A DNA stretch of 7,344 bases, from assembly GCA_010032085.1 (NCBI GenBank), contig RGYL01000037.1, positions 1 to 7,344 on the forward strand. Direction: 5' to 3'. Of this stretch, positions 1 through 5,714 are shown piece after piece. The translations under genes were made by a program, and so were the position numbers. Every line of letters starts with the position of its first letter. Position 1 is the stretch's first letter. The notes beneath the pieces are model-generated. The model was given only the letters and a program-made list of their open reading frames with translations, had not been told where the DNA came from and made no database searches. Source of the DNA: Actinomycetota bacterium. GTDB taxonomy: Bacteria; Actinomycetota; Actinomycetes; Nanopelagicales; Nanopelagicaceae.

Positions 1-665
1 TTGCAGATTGTCATGCGCGCTTCCATTGAAAGTTTACGAATCGCAGATCCGCGATATTCGATGATGTAGCCCTGGCCACCGCCTGTCGATATTTGCGCGA
101 TTACCGCCAAAATGATGTCTTTTGAAGTAACGCCTTCCTTTAGCTCTCCCTCTACATTTACCGCCATCATCTTTGGTTTTACTAACGGCAGAGTCTGGGT
201 GGCAAGAACATGCTCTACTTCGCTCGTTCCGATTCCAAATGCAAGCGCACCAAATGCGCCATGTGTTGAGGTATGTGAGTCGCCACAAACAATTGTCATC
301 CCGGGTTGAGTAATTCCTAATTGCGGACCCACAACATGAACAATTCCCTGCTCTATGTCACCGAGGGAGTGAATGCGGATACCAAACTCAGCACAGTTCT
401 TCCGCAGCGTCTCTACTTGAAGGCGCGATACGGGATCTGCGATGGGCTTATCAATATCTAGAGTTGGAGGAACATTGTGATCTTCGGTTGCAAGAGTTAG
501 CTCCGGGCGACGAACTTTGCGGGAATTAAGCCTCAAGCCATCAAAGGCTTGTGGGCTAGTTACTTCGTGGATTAAATGAAGGTCGATATAGAGTAAATCT
601 GGCTCGCCATCAGCCCTTCGAACAACATGATCTTCCCAAACCTTCTGTGCCAGCGTCTTGCCCAT
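1..665 (-). CDS. leuC: 3-isopropylmalate dehydratase large subunit (LeuC), N-terminal part, cut by window edge
   Basis: LeuC with LeuD isomerises 2-isopropylmalate to 3-isopropylmalate in cytosolic leucine synthesis, using a [4Fe-4S] cluster held by the large subunit. The reverse complement from the ATG at 665-663 is open for 221 codons and continues off the left edge; the family is usually about 470 residues, so roughly the first half is present. Aconitase-family landmarks are clear: MGKTLAQKVWEDH at the start, LIHEVTSPQAFDGLR (31-45), TEDHNVP (60-66), GDSHTSTHGAFGALAFG (128-144) and TSEVEHVLATQTL (147-159). The window ends inside the conserved MTIC stretch (218-221); the cysteines that bind the cluster lie in the missing half. 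The start is supported by GGAGG four bases upstream and by the match to the usual N-terminus. The gene is divergent from ndgR, whose product is known to control leuCD in other Actinobacteria. leuD is expected downstream, outside the window. Confidence 0.97.
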   Translation of the reverse strand, partial: MGKTLAQKVWEDHVVRRADGEPDLLYIDLHLIHEVTSPQAFDGLRLNSRKVRRPELTLATEDHNVPPTLDIDKPIADPVSRLQVETLRKNCAEFGIRIHSLGDIEQGIVHVVGPQLGITQPGMTIVCGDSHTSTHGAFGALAFGIGTSEVEHVLATQTLPLVKPKMMAVNVEGELKEGVTSKDIILAVIAQISTGGGQGYIIEYRGSAIRKLSMEARMTIC

Positions 666-669
666 AAAA

Positions 670-676
670 CCTCCAA
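670..676 (-). promoter_or_regulatory. Shine-Dalgarno site of leuC
   Basis: On the minus strand TTGGAGG precedes the leuC ATG, with the GGAGG core four bases (TTTT) from the start. It is a full match to the anti-SD core and fixes the leuC start. It contrasts with ndgR on the other strand, which has no such site. Confidence 0.85.
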
Positions 677-687
677 TCGCGCCTAGT

Positions 688-717
688 TTGCCTTCTCAAT
701 AGGTGAGATGGCATTAT
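688..717 (+). promoter_or_regulatory. Probable ndgR promoter giving a leaderless mRNA
   Basis: A TTGCCT -35-like hexamer (688-693, four of six matches) is followed after 18 bp by CATTAT (712-717, four of six matches to TATAAT). Standard spacing from this -10 puts transcription start at 724, which is the A of the ndgR ATG, so the mRNA would have no 5' leader. This explains why no Shine-Dalgarno sequence precedes that ATG. Leaderless mRNAs are common in Actinobacteria. The two hexamers are individually weak; the exact agreement with the family start codon is the stronger argument. Confidence 0.5.
691..711. promoter_or_regulatory. 21-bp imperfect palindrome, candidate NdgR operator
   Basis: CCTTCTCA (691-698) and TGAGATGG (704-711) are inverted repeats with seven of eight positions complementary, separated by ATAGG. 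The inner five bases TCTCA/TGAGA match perfectly. The palindrome fills the space between the -35 and -10 elements proposed for ndgR and covers the proposed leuC start point. IclR-family proteins bind as dimers to short palindromes in the gap between their own gene and a divergent target, so this is the natural site for NdgR autoregulation and leuC control. Binding itself is inferred. Confidence 0.55.
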
Positions 718-718
718 C
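713..718 (-). promoter_or_regulatory. Probable -10 element of the leuC promoter
   Basis: The minus strand reads GATAAT, five of six matches to TATAAT. Transcription would begin near 704-706, giving leuC a leader of about 40 bases that includes its Shine-Dalgarno site. No good -35 hexamer lies at the right distance; that region falls inside the first codons of ndgR. The start point would fall inside the palindrome at 691-711, so a protein bound there could block leuC transcription. Prediction from sequence only. Confidence 0.5.
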
Positions 719-723
719 AGATT

Positions 724-1443
724 ATGGACAAGAAGAATAGCGGAGTCGGCGTATTAGATAAAGCCCTGCGGATTTTATCGGTACTCGAAGCTGGCCCACA
801 TTCACTTTCCGATCTTGTAAAAACAACAAAGATTGCTAGGCCAACTGCCCATCGCCTCGCTGTTGCTCTTGAATTTCACAGATTGGTAGCGCGCGATTTA
901 AATGGCCGATTTATTTTGGGGCCACGAAATGCTGAGTTTGCCGCGGCTGCGGGTGAAGATCGCTTGCTCGTCGCTGCTGCTCCTGCTCTAACCGCATTAC
1001 GTGATGCAACCGGTGAGAGCGCACAACTTTATCGAAGGCAGGGAGAACAACGTATATGCGTCGCAGCAGCAGAACGAATGTCCGGCTTGCGCGATTCAGT
1101 TCCAGTTGGTGCGGCGCTGACCATGAGCGCCGGATCTGCGGCACAAATCCTTCTTGCTTGGGAAGATGCCGATAAATTACATAAAGCACTGATGAGCGCT
1201 CGCTTTAATGCAGCTGCATTGTCTGCTGTTCGTCGCCGTGGTTGGGCCCAGAGCGTTGGCGAAAGAGAACCTGGTGTTGCATCTGTATCGGCACCAGTGC
1301 GCGGACCAAATAATCGCGTGATTGCTGCAGTGAGTATTTCAGGACCGATTGAACGATTGGGCCGACAACCAGGGAGATTACATGCAGCCGCTGTAGTTGC
1401 GACCGCTGTGAAACTAACAGAGTTTATTGCCAAGAAGAGTTGA
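724..1443 (+). CDS. ndgR: IclR-family regulator of leucine/amino-acid biosynthesis, NdgR/LtbR type
   Basis: A 239-residue cytosolic DNA-binding regulator. NdgR (Streptomyces) and LtbR (Corynebacterium) control leuCD and other amino-acid genes. The N-terminal winged helix-turn-helix spans about residues 8-68, with ARPTAHRLAVALE (38-50) as recognition helix and GRFILGP (61-67) as the wing. The IclR effector-binding domain follows (about 80-239), with TGESAQLYRRQG (96-107), ICVAAAERMSGLRD (111-124), RRRGWAQSVGEREPGVASVS (170-189) and VSISGPIERL (203-212), all very close to the Streptomyces protein as I remember it. The ATG at 724 is preferred over the GTG at 703 because MDKKNSGVGVLDKA matches the family N-terminus and the predicted transcription start coincides with it; the GTG would add seven unusual residues and has no Shine-Dalgarno site. 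The effector ligand cannot be read from the sequence. It is divergent from leuC and converges on the tRNA genes; only 22 bp separate its stop from the encoded CCA of tRNA-Glu, and no hairpin terminator of its own is visible. Confidence 0.93.
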   Translation: MDKKNSGVGVLDKALRILSVLEAGPHSLSDLVKTTKIARPTAHRLAVALEFHRLVARDLNGRFILGPRNAEFAAAAGEDRLLVAAAPALTALRDATGESAQLYRRQGEQRICVAAAERMSGLRDSVPVGAALTMSAGSAAQILLAWEDADKLHKALMSARFNAAALSAVRRRGWAQSVGEREPGVASVSAPVRGPNNRVIAAVSISGPIERLGRQPGRLHAAAVVATAVKLTEFIAKKS

Positions 1444-1457
1444 ATTAATCACTAAGT

Positions 1458-1547
1458 AAAAAACATGGCAGCCCCGAAGGGATTCGAACCCTCGTAGCTG
1501 GCTTGAGAAGCCAGAGTCCTAGGCCACTAGACGACGGGGCCATGTTT
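1458..1547 (-). terminator. Leader/trailer stem around tRNA-Glu ending in a T-run, possible terminator
   Basis: On the minus strand AAACATGG (1547-1540), spanning the leader and first two tRNA bases, is perfectly complementary to CCATGTTT (1468-1461), which includes the encoded CCA. The T-run TTTTTT covers 1463-1458. Together with the acceptor stem this makes an extended helix closed by a T-run, at the end of the long minus-strand gene series and just before the convergent ndgR. It may act as an intrinsic terminator, or only as a precursor structure that guides tRNA end processing. The stem competes with normal tRNA folding at G1 and G2, which lowers confidence. Confidence 0.4.
1469..1541 (-). 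tRNA. tRNA-Glu (anticodon CUC)
   Basis: The minus strand folds as a complete tRNA. The acceptor arm is GGCCCCG with CGGGGCT (the first pair is G-U). The anticodon stem CTGGC/GCCAG closes loop TTCTCAA, with anticodon CTC at 1507-1505. The T arm is GAGGG-TTCGAAT-CCCTT, and the discriminator base is G. The 3' CCA is encoded in the DNA (1468-1466), so the mature end would be 1466. It reads GAG codons; an isoacceptor with UUC must lie elsewhere if GAA is read by its own tRNA. It lies downstream of gltX, whose product charges it, and ends close to ndgR, which is transcribed towards it. Confidence 0.97.
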
Positions 1548-1582
1548 AACGCTATTAAATTTTTAAATTAATCAATTTTTAG

Positions 1583-1654
1583 CTGGGGTACCAGGACTCG
1601 AACCTAGACAAGCTGAACCAGAATCAGCTGGGCTGCCAATTACCCCATACCCCA
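1583..1654 (-). tRNA. tRNA-Gln (anticodon CUG)
   Basis: The minus strand gives a full cloverleaf. The acceptor TGGGGTA/TACCCCA has seven perfect pairs. The anticodon stem GCTGA/TCAGC closes loop TTCTGGT, with anticodon CTG at 1621-1619. The T arm is CTAGG-TTCGAGT-CCTGG, and the discriminator base is G. The U1-A72 first pair is typical of tRNA-Gln. The genome continues with CTA rather than CCA after the discriminator, so CCA must be added by tRNA nucleotidyltransferase, unlike the neighbouring tRNA-Glu. In Actinobacteria this tRNA is normally charged with glutamate by GluRS and then amidated by GatCAB, so its place after gltX makes sense. The 41 bp between the two tRNA genes are AT-rich and hold no clear promoter. 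Confidence 0.97.
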
Positions 1655-1660
1655 AATTGA

Positions 1661-1674
1661 CTCGCTCACGCGAG
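1661..1674 (-). other. Small GC-rich hairpin between gltX and tRNA-Gln
   Basis: CTCGC-GTGA-GCGAG on the minus strand forms a five-pair stem with a GTGA tetraloop, 29 bases after the gltX stop and 6 bases before tRNA-Gln. Only AATTT follows it, with no real T-run, so it is a poor intrinsic terminator. It may separate the mRNA from the tRNA precursor as a 3' stabiliser or processing signal. The remainder of the 49-bp gap (1655-1703) shows nothing else. Confidence 0.35.
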
Positions 1675-1703
1675 CGGGCCAAGGATACCCCGAGCAAACG
1701 CCT

Positions 1704-3158
1704 CTATCTAACTGCGCTTTTCAATCGCGCCATGGAGCGATCTCTGCCTAGCAATTCCATCGATTCGAAAAGTGGTGGGGAGATATGACTTCCAGTAACT
1801 GCAATTCTCACCGGTCCAAATGCATTGCGCGGCTTTAATCCAAGTCCATCTATCAATGCACTCCGCAGCGCACCTTCAATAGCTTCATGCTGCCAATTAG
1901 AAACTGGCTCAAGCGCTGAGATTGCAGTATTAATTACTTTCTGAGAATCGCTCTCGGCTAATTTGGCAGCGCTCTCTTGATCAAAACTAATCTCCTCAAC
2001 AAATAAAAAGCGCAACATCGGGACGACTTCTTTCATTCGAGCAATTCGCTCCTGAATTATGGGCAACGCATCGCGAACTACCTTTACTTCAGACGCTTCG
2101 CCCTTTATAACCCCTTCCTTTAAGAGATAAGGCAACGCCCGCTTTAAAAATTCCTCAATACTTAAGGCGCGAATCTTGTCGCCGTTAATCGCCTCAAGTT
2201 TCTTCATATCAAATCGAGCCGGCGAGCTATTGACTCGTTCGATTGTGAAGAGATCAACTAGCTCCTTCATGGTTATATTTTCGCGATCATCTCCGGGCGA
2301 CCAACCTAGTAGAGCTAGATAGTTACAGATTGCCTCCGGGAGAAAACCCTCTTCCCGGTACCAAGCGATTGATACTTCGCCGTTTCGTTTTGAAAGTTTG
2401 GTGTTATCTGTTCCCATAACAAAGGGAAGGTGGGCAAACTCTGGAAAATCTTCATCCTTGACGCCCATTGCTTGATAAACCCGAATTTGCCGAGGCGTTG
2501 ACGAGAGCAAATCCTCGCCGCGAAGAATGTGAGTCACTTTCATAAGTACATCATCGACAGCCACAGCCAAGGTATAAAGCGGAGAGCCATCGGCGCGCAT
2601 CAAGACGAAATCAGGGACATATTTATGCTCAAATACGACCTCGCCACGAATGAGATCGTTAAAGCGCGTCTCGCCATCTGGCATACGCATTCGAATTACT
2701 GGTTTTCGCCCTTCACCGCGATATTTTTCAATCTCGCCATCAGAGAGATTTCGACACTTTCCGTCATAACCCGGCGCTTGATTGGCACTTCGCTGAGCTT
2801 CACGTCTTGCCTCAAGCTCCTCGGTTGAGCAATAACAGTTATATGCGTCGCCATTTTTCAAAAATGTATCTGCCCACTCCGTGTAAATATCTAGCCTCTG
2901 GGATTGTAGATACGGCCCGAATTCACCGCCGACTTCTGGGCCTTCATCCCACTCAAGCCCTAGCCATTTCAAAGTCTCGATTGCACGAGCTATATATTCA
3001 TCGGTAACTCGTTCACGATCGGTATCTTCAATACGAAATATTAACTTTCCACCTGTGTGACGAGCATATGCCCAATCAAATAAAGCGGTTCGTATATTGC
3101 CGACATGTAAATCTCCGGTCGGCGAGGGAGCAAATCGAGTCCGAACTTCTCTAGCCAC
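1704..3158 (-). CDS. gltX: Glutamyl-tRNA synthetase (GluRS)
   Basis: Class I synthetase of 484 residues (family about 470-500) that attaches glutamate to tRNA-Glu in the cytosol. In Actinobacteria it normally also mis-charges tRNA-Gln for GatCAB. The catalytic Rossmann fold begins at once: RFAPSPTGDLHVGN (8-21) holds the HIGH-type motif (HVGN), FRIEDTD (41-47) follows, and HILRGEDLLSSTPRQ (210-224) and KLSKR (254-258) form the rest of the ATP site. C108, C110 and C135 with Y131 look like the zinc-binding insertion. The C-terminal half is the helical anticodon-binding domain, ending in GPVRIAVTGSHISPPLFESM. The GTG start (3158-3156) is chosen because MAREVRTRFAPSPTG is the family N-terminus and AAGG lies nine bases upstream. 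The start overlaps the end of the upstream gene by 8 bp (GTGGCTAG), which implies translational coupling. Both likely tRNA substrates are encoded directly downstream. Confidence 0.98.
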   Translation of the reverse strand: MAREVRTRFAPSPTGDLHVGNIRTALFDWAYARHTGGKLIFRIEDTDRERVTDEYIARAIETLKWLGLEWDEGPEVGGEFGPYLQSQRLDIYTEWADTFLKNGDAYNCYCSTEELEARREAQRSANQAPGYDGKCRNLSDGEIEKYRGEGRKPVIRMRMPDGETRFNDLIRGEVVFEHKYVPDFVLMRADGSPLYTLAVAVDDVLMKVTHILRGEDLLSSTPRQIRVYQAMGVKDEDFPEFAHLPFVMGTDNTKLSKRNGEVSIAWYREEGFLPEAICNYLALLGWSPGDDRENITMKELVDLFTIERVNSSPARFDMKKLEAINGDKIRALSIEEFLKRALPYLLKEGVIKGEASEVKVVRDALPIIQERIARMKEVVPMLRFLFVEEISFDQESAAKLAESDSQKVINTAISALEPVSNWQHEAIEGALRSALIDGLGLKPRNAFGPVRIAVTGSHISPPLFESMELLGRDRSMARLKSAVR

Positions 3159-3939
3159 GTGCCGATACCTTATTTACTAATTCCCCAAGTCCTTCAATTT
3201 TTACCTTTACTTCTCCCCCGGCTTTCATAGGGCCAACTCCAGCTGGCGTTCCCGTGAGAATTACATCCCCCGGCAACAAAGTCATTGCACTAGTGATGAA
3301 ATTAATAATGGTTGGAATATCAAAGACCATCTCATCTAATTTGGCATCCTGCTTGATCTCACCCGCCACCTCAGCGGTTAATCTCTGATTTCCCGGCTTG
3401 AAATCGATATCTATCCATGGGCCGAGTGGACAGAATGTGTCAAAACCTTTCCCTCTCGTCCATTGACCATCGCTCTTTTGAATGTCGCGAGCAGTAACAT
3501 CATTTGCAATTGTGTAACCGAAGATGACATCTTGATAGCGCGAAGGTGGCACATCCTTACAAATTCTTGAGATAACGACCGCTAATTCAGCCTCGTGATC
3601 TACTCGTTCACTCTGTTTAGGCCATTGAATTACATCATTTGGGCCAATCACTGAAGTGTTTGGTTTGATGAAGATGACAGGTTCTTTGGGAACTTCACCA
3701 CCCATCTCCTTTGCATGATCGACATAGTTCTTTCCTACACATACAACTTTGCTCCTCGGGATAACGGGAGCGAGAATTCGTACCGAATCTAAATCAATAA
3801 CTTCCTCTCGGGGGTGAATGCCCGAATAGAGTGGATCCCCAGATAGAACTCGGATAGTTGCCTCATCCTCCAAGATTCCAAAGAGTGGATCCGTTCCCAA
3901 TTTTGAACCGTTGGGCGGTGTGAAGCGGAGAATTCGCAT
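3151..3939 (-). CDS. Fumarylacetoacetate hydrolase (FAH) family protein
   Basis: A 262-residue cytosolic enzyme of the FAH fold, which uses Mg2+ or Mn2+ to cleave, decarboxylate or isomerise small beta-keto acids. An N-terminal domain of about 55 residues precedes the core. KVVCVGKNYVDHAKEMG (64-80), the metal site HEAEL (E116 and E118) with NDVTARD (D147), RGKGFDTFCPLGPWI (162-176) and LTGTPAGVGP near residues 228-237 are all present, so it should be active. Substrate is not readable: HpaG-type isomerase, FAHD1-type acylpyruvase or oxaloacetate tautomerase would look alike, and no aromatic-catabolism genes are nearby. Because its partners are housekeeping genes, a metabolite clean-up role such as acting on enol-oxaloacetate seems likelier than catabolism; that is inference. 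The ATG start (3939-3937) has AAGG seven bases upstream, part of a TAAGG that overlaps the stop of the preceding gene 9 bp away. Its own end overlaps the start of gltX. Confidence 0.93.
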   Translation of the reverse strand: MRILRFTPPNGSKLGTDPLFGILEDEATIRVLSGDPLYSGIHPREEVIDLDSVRILAPVIPRSKVVCVGKNYVDHAKEMGGEVPKEPVIFIKPNTSVIGPNDVIQWPKQSERVDHEAELAVVISRICKDVPPSRYQDVIFGYTIANDVTARDIQKSDGQWTRGKGFDTFCPLGPWIDIDFKPGNQRLTAEVAGEIKQDAKLDEMVFDIPTIINFITSAMTLLPGDVILTGTPAGVGPMKAGGEVKVKIEGLGELVNKVSARG

Positions 3940-3948
3940 TGGTGAACC

Positions 3949-5232
3949 TTATGGCTTCGCTTCGGTATTTCCGCGCTCCACCAAAACGGTACCGATTCGA
4001 TGTCTTCGACCGATGGGTCGCTCTGCGGTTATGCGCCAGCCATGTAGTTCAATCTCGCTGCCCGGAATAGGAACTCTTCCGAGAACTTTTGCCATAAATC
4101 CACCCACGGTATCTACATCTTCTCGTTCATTCTCATCTAACTCGACCTCAAGATGATCAGCTAGATCTTCAATATGCAGTCGCGCAGATACCCGCGCTTT
4201 CTTGCCCGCTTCAATCCATTCAATTTCATCTAGATCATCATCATATTCATCGGCAATTTCACCCACTATTTCCTCGAGCAAATCCTCAATTGTTATCAAT
4301 CCAGCTGTGCCGCCATACTCATCAACCACTATCGCAAGATGGATCTGGTCACGCTGCATCTCTTTTAATAGCTCAGCTGCGGTCTTTGTTTCTGGGATAA
4401 ATGTAGCGGGGCGGAGATGTTGCGAAACTAATTCACTCTGTTCTGATTCACGGTATTCATGGGTCCGCTTTGCAAGATCTTTAACATAAGCAATTCCAAT
4501 TATGTTATCGAGATTTTCGCCAACGACTGGGATTCGAGTAAATCCGGAGCGAAGTGCCAGAGAGAGGCCCTGTCGTAAATTTTTACTACCTTCTATCCAG
4601 ACCATTTCGGTGCGCGGAACCATCAGCTCTCTAACCAAAGTGTCGCCTAATTCAAAAACTGAATGAATCATCTCGTGCTCAGATTCCTCTACCAAACCAC
4701 GTTCATGGGCTTGATCAACGAGATCTCGTAACTCAGCCTCATTAGCAAAAGGACCAGTCTTAAAACCCTTTCCGGGAGTTATGGCATTTCCAATCGCAAT
4801 TAGCAGAGTAGTTATCGGTCCTAGAACTTTAGATAGAACGACTGCAACGATGCTAGCCGGCACAATCCATGCGCCGGCATGTTGTTTACCTAGAGTTCGT
4901 GGTCCAACACCAACAACTACAAAAGATAGAACTAGCATCACAGCTACTGCGGTGCTCATCGCAACTACAAGTGAATCAAATTGGTCTACAAGGCTTTCGG
5001 CAACCAAGACCGTAGCGGTTAACTCCGCAGCTTTGCGGACGAAAAGCACAACATTTAGGTAACGCGCTGGCTCGGCTAAGACTTTTTGTACCCAGGCCGC
5101 GCGCTTGGAGGACTTTGTCTCTAGTTCTTCGACTATTACTCGTGAAATTGAGTTTATGGCGCTCTCGCTACCCGCGAGGAAGCCTGCAAAAAGCAGAAGC
5201 AGTGCAACGACCGAGATCAAATAGATGCTCAT
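3949..5232 (-). CDS. CNNM/CorC-HlyC family membrane protein with CBS pair (probable Mg2+ transport)
   Basis: A 427-residue inner-membrane protein of the family once called hemolysin C, whose members are linked to Mg2+ (and Co2+) efflux. The CNNM (DUF21) domain has hydrophobic segments at about 3-23, 58-80, 88-108 and 120-150. Two CBS domains follow: VRELMVPRTEMVW to VKDLAKR (about 200-256) and FIPETKTAAELL to EDLLEEIVGEI (about 278-326), the latter with the family signature VVDEYGGTAGLIT; the pair normally binds ATP-Mg. The CorC_HlyC domain fills about 345-424, including DTVGGFMAKVLGRVPIPGSE. The acidic linker DEYDDDLDEIEW joins them. The ATG at 5232 overlaps the ybeY stop as ATGA and is preferred; an in-frame TTG at 5247 would add five residues but has AAAGG directly against it, too close to serve as its ribosome site. 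The GExxPK-like motif expected in the membrane domain reads VGVGPRTLGKQ here, a form I recall from other Actinobacteria. Confidence 0.92.
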   Translation of the reverse strand: MSIYLISVVALLLLFAGFLAGSESAINSISRVIVEELETKSSKRAAWVQKVLAEPARYLNVVLFVRKAAELTATVLVAESLVDQFDSLVVAMSTAVAVMLVLSFVVVGVGPRTLGKQHAGAWIVPASIVAVVLSKVLGPITTLLIAIGNAITPGKGFKTGPFANEAELRDLVDQAHERGLVEESEHEMIHSVFELGDTLVRELMVPRTEMVWIEGSKNLRQGLSLALRSGFTRIPVVGENLDNIIGIAYVKDLAKRTHEYRESEQSELVSQHLRPATFIPETKTAAELLKEMQRDQIHLAIVVDEYGGTAGLITIEDLLEEIVGEIADEYDDDLDEIEWIEAGKKARVSARLHIEDLADHLEVELDENEREDVDTVGGFMAKVLGRVPIPGSEIELHGWRITAERPIGRRHRIGTVLVERGNTEAKP

Positions 5233-5690
5233 ATCTGGATGCGCCAACCTTTCAAATATTCATCCTGCATAGAGAACATGACGCGCTCTTCCTCCGGATC
5301 GCGATGATCAAACCCAAGTAGATGTAAGACCCCATGCACGGTGAGGAGTTCTAACTCATCCTGCAATGAATGTCCCGCTTGTTCTGCTTGTGACTTTGCA
5401 TAACTTGGACAAAGAACGATATCACCCAATACACCAGGACCTTGAGCTGCCGAATTTGGCTTTAACTCATCCATAGGGAATGAGAGCACATCGGTGGGCC
5501 CAGATTCATTCATCCACTGCATATGAAGTGAGCTCATCTCAATCTCCCCCACTAAAGAAATACTTAGTTCGCAATCAGGATGCAACTCCAGTTGGGCTAA
5601 TGAGTAGGCAGCAACACTCTTAATTCGATCCTCATTTATTCGATCCGAATTGGAATTGATTGAGGCAAGATTTGTAATTTCTATATTCAT
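5229..5690 (-). CDS. ybeY: Endoribonuclease YbeY (rRNA maturation factor)
   Basis: A 153-residue cytosolic metalloprotein (family about 150-180), required in many bacteria for 16S rRNA 3'-end maturation and 70S ribosome quality control. The zinc signature HGVLHLLGFDH gives ligands H119, H123 and H129. The conserved TDVLSFPM (66-73) and LGDIVLCP (88-95) strands are in place. The ATG at 5690 has GAGG five bases upstream, and the N-terminus MNIEITN is normal for the family. It lies 24 bp after phoH and its TGA overlaps the ATG of the corC-type gene (ATGA). The phoH-ybeY-corC order is widely conserved, and YbeY works with ribosomal partners such as S11 and Era; era itself is not adjacent here. 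Confidence 0.96.
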   Translation of the reverse strand: MNIEITNLASINSNSDRINEDRIKSVAAYSLAQLELHPDCELSISLVGEIEMSSLHMQWMNESGPTDVLSFPMDELKPNSAAQGPGVLGDIVLCPSYAKSQAEQAGHSLQDELELLTVHGVLHLLGFDHRDPEEERVMFSMQDEYLKGWRIQI

Positions 5691-5695
5691 GGCGC

Positions 5696-5699
5696 CCTC
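5696..5699 (-). promoter_or_regulatory. Shine-Dalgarno site of ybeY
   Basis: GAGG on the minus strand lies five bases before the ybeY ATG, inside the 24-bp phoH-ybeY gap. It is one of the few clear sites in the minus-strand run, where most other starts depend on stop/start overlap or very weak sites. Confidence 0.65.
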
Positions 5700-5714
5700 A
5701 GCACTTGGCTGTTG

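Noticed and set aside
34..309. Open frames of 84 codons (34-288, minus) and 65 codons (112-309, plus) inside leuC
   Set aside because: The true leuC frame covers the whole stretch with unmistakable conserved motifs; the other frames give arginine- and cysteine-rich or low-complexity proteins with no family features.
911..1433. Two long open frames on the minus strand antisense to ndgR
   Set aside because: ndgR is recognisable over its full length on the plus strand; the antisense products resemble nothing and have no ribosome site.
1542..1582. AT-rich sequence between the tRNA genes with partial palindromes, considered as a terminator or as a promoter for tRNA-Glu
   Set aside because: It has no GC-containing stem, and the TTGATT and TTTAAT hexamers on the minus strand are only 10 bp apart, too close for a normal promoter.
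1661..1674. GC-rich hairpin after gltX considered as an intrinsic terminator
   Set aside because: The five-pair stem is not followed by a T-run, and the tRNA-Gln gene begins six bases later, so it is listed only as a hairpin.
3949..5232. Naming the CBS-domain membrane protein a hemolysin
   Set aside because: The hemolysin C label is historical; the CNNM, CBS pair and CorC_HlyC architecture is that of a Mg2+-linked transporter family, and there is no toxin context.
2529..5321. Several plus-strand open frames of 66-99 codons opposite gltX, the FAH gene, the corC-type gene and ybeY
   Set aside because: They are shadows of well-supported minus-strand genes, with no motifs, no Shine-Dalgarno sites and compositions expected from reading the wrong frame.
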